64,000 bases of DNA, from assembly GCF_020700235.1 (NCBI RefSeq), contig NZ_CP085305.1, positions 1 through 64,000 of the forward strand, read 5' to 3'. This stretch comes from Haladaptatus pallidirubidus (lineage in GTDB: Archaea > Halobacteriota > Halobacteria > Halobacteriales > Haladaptataceae). This document shows, piece by piece, positions 61,190 to 64,000 of this stretch. The notes beneath the pieces were generated by a model. The model worked only from the letters and a program-made list of their open reading frames with translations. It searched no databases and was not told where the DNA came from. A program made the translations under genes and the position numbers. Positions within the stretch are counted from its first letter, which is position 1. The number at the start of each line of letters is the position of its first letter.

Positions 61190-61719
61190 TGACGCTGACG
61201 AAACAGCACAGAAACGCGCATAGGCAGAACAGTTCTCCTTCGACATCCAAGCCCCTGGACTCATCGACGTCACCATCGAGAGCCACGAGAACCTGCTGAC
61301 CACCAATACGTCGTGACGCTGGACGACGTGACCGGCGACGTGATGGCTTGTACGTGCCCGCACCACGTTCACCGGAGCGCGTTCTGTAAGCACATGGCGG
61401 GCGTCGAAATCGCAACGGCTGACGGCACCCTTGAGGCGTTCCCATCGGACGACGAGCGTATCAGTGCCCCATACACCGGCTACGACAAGTACAGCAACGT
61501 CGATCACACGTTTTGGCAGTGTGACGGATGTGGCGCGGAAGCCATCTGGAAGAGCGCACTTACCGACTGTTGCTAACCCTCCTACTCTTCTCATTTCTGT
61601 CACGCCAAACGACGCTGTCCGATGTTGCTCAGCGAACGCTGACCGAGTGCGCAGATGCAACGACTGATAACCCTCTGAATATTGCTCAAAATCAGCCATT
61701 AGCTAAACGTACGAAGTAA
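61190..61719 (+). pseudogene. SWIM gene relic with nonsense mutation and frameshift, plus downstream relic
   Basis: The frame reads DADETAQKRA, then a stop (CGCATAGGCA), AEQFSFDIQAPGLIDVTIES, a frameshift, and VTLDDVTGDVMACTCPHHVH, SAFCKHMAGVEIATADGTLE and a zinc-ribbon CDGCGAEAIWKSALTDCC. It matches SWIM copy I in its C-terminus. After the stop, RQTTLSDVAQRTLTECADAT matches the sequence after copy I (MARQTTLADVAQRTL). So the whole 38-kb arrangement was copied and decayed here. Confidence 0.75.
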
Positions 61720-61758
61720 GCAGTATATTTATTGAGTCTTATTACTATTTTGTCGATA

Positions 61759-62199
61759 ATGCTTGAAGAATATGGGTACGTCGTGAACGTTGATGGTGTC
61801 GTTGTCAAAGACGATGAGTACCTGTTCATCGAACGCGGCGAAAGTGAAGACCACGCTGCCGGTTTATTGTCGTTCCCGGGAGGTAAAGTCGAACAACCGC
61901 CTGGAAGCACGGAAACACTTGAGAAGACAGCCACCCGAGAACTCTATGAGGAAGTCGGTGTCGACATCGGCGATGTCGAGTATGTTTGTAGCACAACGTT
62001 CGAGGCCGACGACGGTACTAACTGTCTCAATATTGTTGTCCTTTGTGAGTACGTGGCGGGTGATGCTCATCCTCGAGCTCCCGACGAAGTTGCTGCAGTG
62101 CATTGGGTTTCCTATGATAAAATCAAAACCCGAACTGACATTCCGGAGTTCGTCGAACATTTTGTAGACTGCACCGAAGAGCTTCGCAATTCCGAGTAA
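61759..62199 (+). CDS. NUDIX hydrolase
   Basis: Start Met at 61759 gives 146 aa beginning MLEEYGYVVNVDGVVVKDDE. The NUDIX box is GGKVEQPPGSTETLEKTATR with ELYEEVGVDI, close to GX5EX7REUXEEXGU with a small insertion, which keeps the metal-binding Glu residues. Such enzymes hydrolyse nucleoside diphosphates linked to other groups. Substrate not predictable. Confidence 0.85.
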   Translation: MLEEYGYVVNVDGVVVKDDEYLFIERGESEDHAAGLLSFPGGKVEQPPGSTETLEKTATRELYEEVGVDIGDVEYVCSTTFEADDGTNCLNIVVLCEYVAGDAHPRAPDEVAAVHWVSYDKIKTRTDIPEFVEHFVDCTEELRNSE

Positions 62200-62202
62200 G
62201 AG

Positions 62203-62644
62203 CCGTTTGAGATCTGCCGAACACTTCCCGGATCTACCGGTCGAAGCAATCGACTGGGAGGTCTCACACCAAGCCCACCGGTAGGCGTCACGAAGTACGA
62301 CCCTACAACGGAGGCGATCACGATTGCGCTCACATGGGCGGCCTACGAGAAACACGGGTGGGAACAATTCAGTTCGACCGTACGCCACGAATTGATCCAC
62401 GCATGGCAGTATCACGAGTTCGGCGACGCGGATCACGGGCGAACGTTCGCCCGCTGGACCGATGTACTCGACACAACGCAGCACTGCCGAGCGGTTCACA
62501 TCGCCGAACTGGTGGGTGATTTGCGAAGACTGTGACGGCAGACTCGTGCGCTACCAACGCTCGAAAGTCGTGAAACACCCTGAGACGCACAATTGCGGCG
62601 ATTACGGCGGGTCGCTCCGCGTTGGGGAGAGTGCAGGCCAATGA
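62203..62644 (+). pseudogene. SprT-like zinc protease gene, frameshifted
   Basis: Broken frames give SAEHFPDLPVEAIDWEVSHQ, then VGVTKYDPTTEAITIALTWA, then AYEKHGWEQFSSTVRHELIH with the HEXXH site and AWQYHEFGDADHG, then ERFTSPNWWVICEDCDGRLV and THNCGDYGGSLRVGESAGQ with a zinc-ribbon end. Two frameshifts (about 62270 and 62490) split a SprT-family gene; no start is visible. The end overlaps the next gene by 4 nt (ATGA). Confidence 0.7.
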
Positions 62645-62880
62645 CGGCGGAGTATCGGTGTCACCGCTGTCAGCGGGTTGTTGGGACGATGACGGTGGCT
62701 GCCCCGTCGCGGGTCCATTTGAGTCCGTGCAGGCATCGGATTGCTGGCCCTGATGGATTGCTTGCAATGGGCGATTTGTACCCACCACGCCCTGATGTGT
62801 GGCTGACGGATTTCCTCGCTGACCCTCACAAACTCCCCCGAATGCTTTTGGCTCTCCCTCATTCAAAAACGAACGAATGA
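62641..62880 (+). CDS. 79-aa zinc-finger-like protein coupled to sprT relic
   Basis: Start ATGACGGCGGAG overlaps the sprT stop. MTAEYRCHRCQRVVGTMTVA holds a CxxC pair, with SRVHLSPCRHRI supplying another Cys and His. The rest is PPRPDVWLTDFLADPHKLPR and basic. Possibly a small zinc protein. Linkage to a broken gene leaves its expression in doubt. Confidence 0.55.
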   Translation: MTAEYRCHRCQRVVGTMTVAAPSRVHLSPCRHRIAGPDGLLAMGDLYPPRPDVWLTDFLADPHKLPRMLLALPHSKTNE

Positions 62881-63124
62881 GATGCAGATACAGGGGCTAA
62901 CGTAGGTTAGTATAGTATACTAATCTACACGGTTCTGCTGAAGATCTCCGAGCGAGACAGGAATGATGTGCTGAATACAGAGGATGGATACAGTAGACGG
63001 TCAGCGTTCATTTCAGTCCCTCCGCAATGAAACAGTTGGTAGCTAGCTGTGCATGGTTATCGCTGCCCACATCAGGAGCCTAGTGGTTGGCCGATTCAGT
63101 TGGCCACCTCGATAGGACCGCAGA

Positions 63125-63661
63125 CTACGGTCGATGAGTACCCGTTCCCTCCCGTTGAAATGCGAGTTGGATTTGCGATTTCGGAATCCATTCGTCCCGG
63201 AAGCCAACCATCTCCTCACGTTTTCTGAACGCCGCCTGCTTCTCCCGTAAACGGCTCTCTAACTGGTCGTGACGGTCGTCATCGTCACCAGTGCGCGAGA
63301 GCCCGTTTTCTAATGAGTGGATTTGATGGGCGAGCGACATCAGGGAACGGACCACCGCTGAGTCCTCGAAGAGGACAGCTTTCTCGGTTTCGCGGGTGAC
63401 GCGTCCGACGAACATCGTGGGGGTGGCCTTCTTCGTGAAATCGCCTTTCTCATCGGCTAACCACTCGGGGAGTTGGATCACTAGTTCCTCGTCGTCGAGC
63501 AAGCCCAGTAACTGCCATAACTGGCGAGTACCCTGTTCGTTGAGCAGCCTCCGGTCGCGGGCGTCCTCGAGGGAGATGTCTGTATCGGAGAGCGTCTCCG
63601 AATGCCACTCCCCGGCAAAGCTGTCATACGTTTCGAAGGTGTGAATTTCTAGAGTTGGCAT
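63125..63661 (-). CDS. Conserved haloarchaeal plasmid protein
   Basis: The 178-aa protein begins MPTLEIHTFETYDSFAGEWH, has QLPEWLADEKGDFTKKATPT with FVGRVTRETEKAVLFEDSAV, a coiled-coil part rich in Arg/Glu, and an end FRDEWIPKSQIQLAFQREGT. The FVGRVT..KAV..E and WIPKSQI motifs are typical of a widespread haloarchaeal plasmid and provirus family with unknown role. Related DDDWIPRG is in the gene at 53007. Confidence 0.6.
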   Translation of the reverse strand: MPTLEIHTFETYDSFAGEWHSETLSDTDISLEDARDRRLLNEQGTRQLWQLLGLLDDEELVIQLPEWLADEKGDFTKKATPTMFVGRVTRETEKAVLFEDSAVVRSLMSLAHQIHSLENGLSRTGDDDDRHDQLESRLREKQAAFRKREEMVGFRDEWIPKSQIQLAFQREGTGTHRP

Positions 63662-64000
63662 AGGTTGATTTGTTCCGACGGGCGGTGCTTAGAAGGCGCA
63701 TCTCGTAACGTTATAGAAACAACGGTTGGATATGGATAATTCGCTCGTCTGTCGCTACTAACCCGACTCCTCACCAGACGAGGGGGACCGGTGACCGATT
63801 CGCGCTCTCCATCTTGTACGCGTCAGTAGCACTATCTAATATGAAACAGGTACGTTCGTGGGGATACGAACCCACAAGTCTACGGTTGGCGGACCACTGA
63901 GACAACAGCTGTGCTACCGAATAGTATAATGGAACAACAGGAACGAGGTTCATACTGACCGGTAACACCATCGAGCCGCCGATATTCCCTCGTGTTCACG
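63662..64000. other. Gene-free right end
   Basis: No coding frame is supported. A tRNA-3'-like block at about 63856-63880 (GGGTTCGTATCCCC on the minus strand) lacks the invariant A58 and the remaining arms, so it is not called a tRNA. Confidence 0.35.

Noticed and set aside
63856..63880. tRNA-like T-arm
   Set aside because: The invariant A58 is replaced, the stem needs an 8-nt loop, and no acceptor, D or anticodon arm can be drawn.

Overview
This window reads as part of a haloarchaeal (class Halobacteria) secondary replicon, a megaplasmid or plasmid-like chromosomal region. The proteins are acidic, several genes have TATA-type promoters with little or no leader, and many families are typical of haloarchaea: HalOD1, amphi-Trp, DUF2270, DUF4177, small CPxCG zinc proteins, an RdfA-like factor beside an archaea-specific SMC-related protein, a Tat signal, and F420-type oxidoreductases. 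A ParA partition locus, an Orc1/Cdc6 initiator with a symmetric origin, and a plasmid-type PolB point to extrachromosomal origin. All identifications come from reading the sequence; no database search was run.

Layout. 0-4.2 kb: iterons, AT-rich partition-like repeats, parA with an acidic partner gene, then orc1/cdc6 and its origin (two nested pairs of inverted initiator boxes around an AT-rich core). 4.7-12.2 kb: a decayed and an intact copy of one module (small wHTH-like gene, 82-aa coiled-coil gene, family B DNA polymerase), separated by a HalOD1 gene, a truncated regulator, an MNT-HEPN toxin-antitoxin pair and a 5'-truncated gene. 12.4-18.4 kb: two tandem Tat-exported DUF1254/DUF1214 proteins with duplicated leaders, a holin-like protein, a VapBC-like pair and gene relics. 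18.4-21 kb: a membrane zinc-finger protein, a strongly structured gene-free stretch, a histone-fold-like mini gene and an RHH gene coupled to a membrane micropeptide.

21-36.6 kb is a catabolic island: luciferase-like oxidoreductase, Lrp regulator, RdfA and SMC-like pair, SDR, two M28 peptidase-like enzymes, amidohydrolase, M20 peptidase, Na+/solute symporter with small membrane partners, alcohol dehydrogenase and a hydantoin-racemase-like enzyme. It looks suited to uptake and hydrolysis of small amides, peptides or cyclic ureides. A second island (44.6-51.8 kb) has an IclR regulator divergent from a transporter, a HyuA-type hydantoinase/oxoprolinase, an HEXXH metallopeptidase-like protein and an FAD oxidoreductase.

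Between and after these islands (37-44.6 and 51.8-64 kb) lies accessory DNA built from a repeated module: a small winged-helix gene divergent from a SWIM zinc-finger gene, often near a 55-aa histone-fold-like gene. Three SWIM genes are intact and at least two are decayed. Upstream of two intact SWIM genes the mRNA leader can fold into a tight three-way junction whose closing stem competes with a hairpin ending exactly at the start codon. The two copies differ by mostly compensatory or pairing-compatible changes. This candidate cis-regulatory RNA is the most interesting signal in the window. No intact transposase was seen, although relics and frameshifted genes are abundant.
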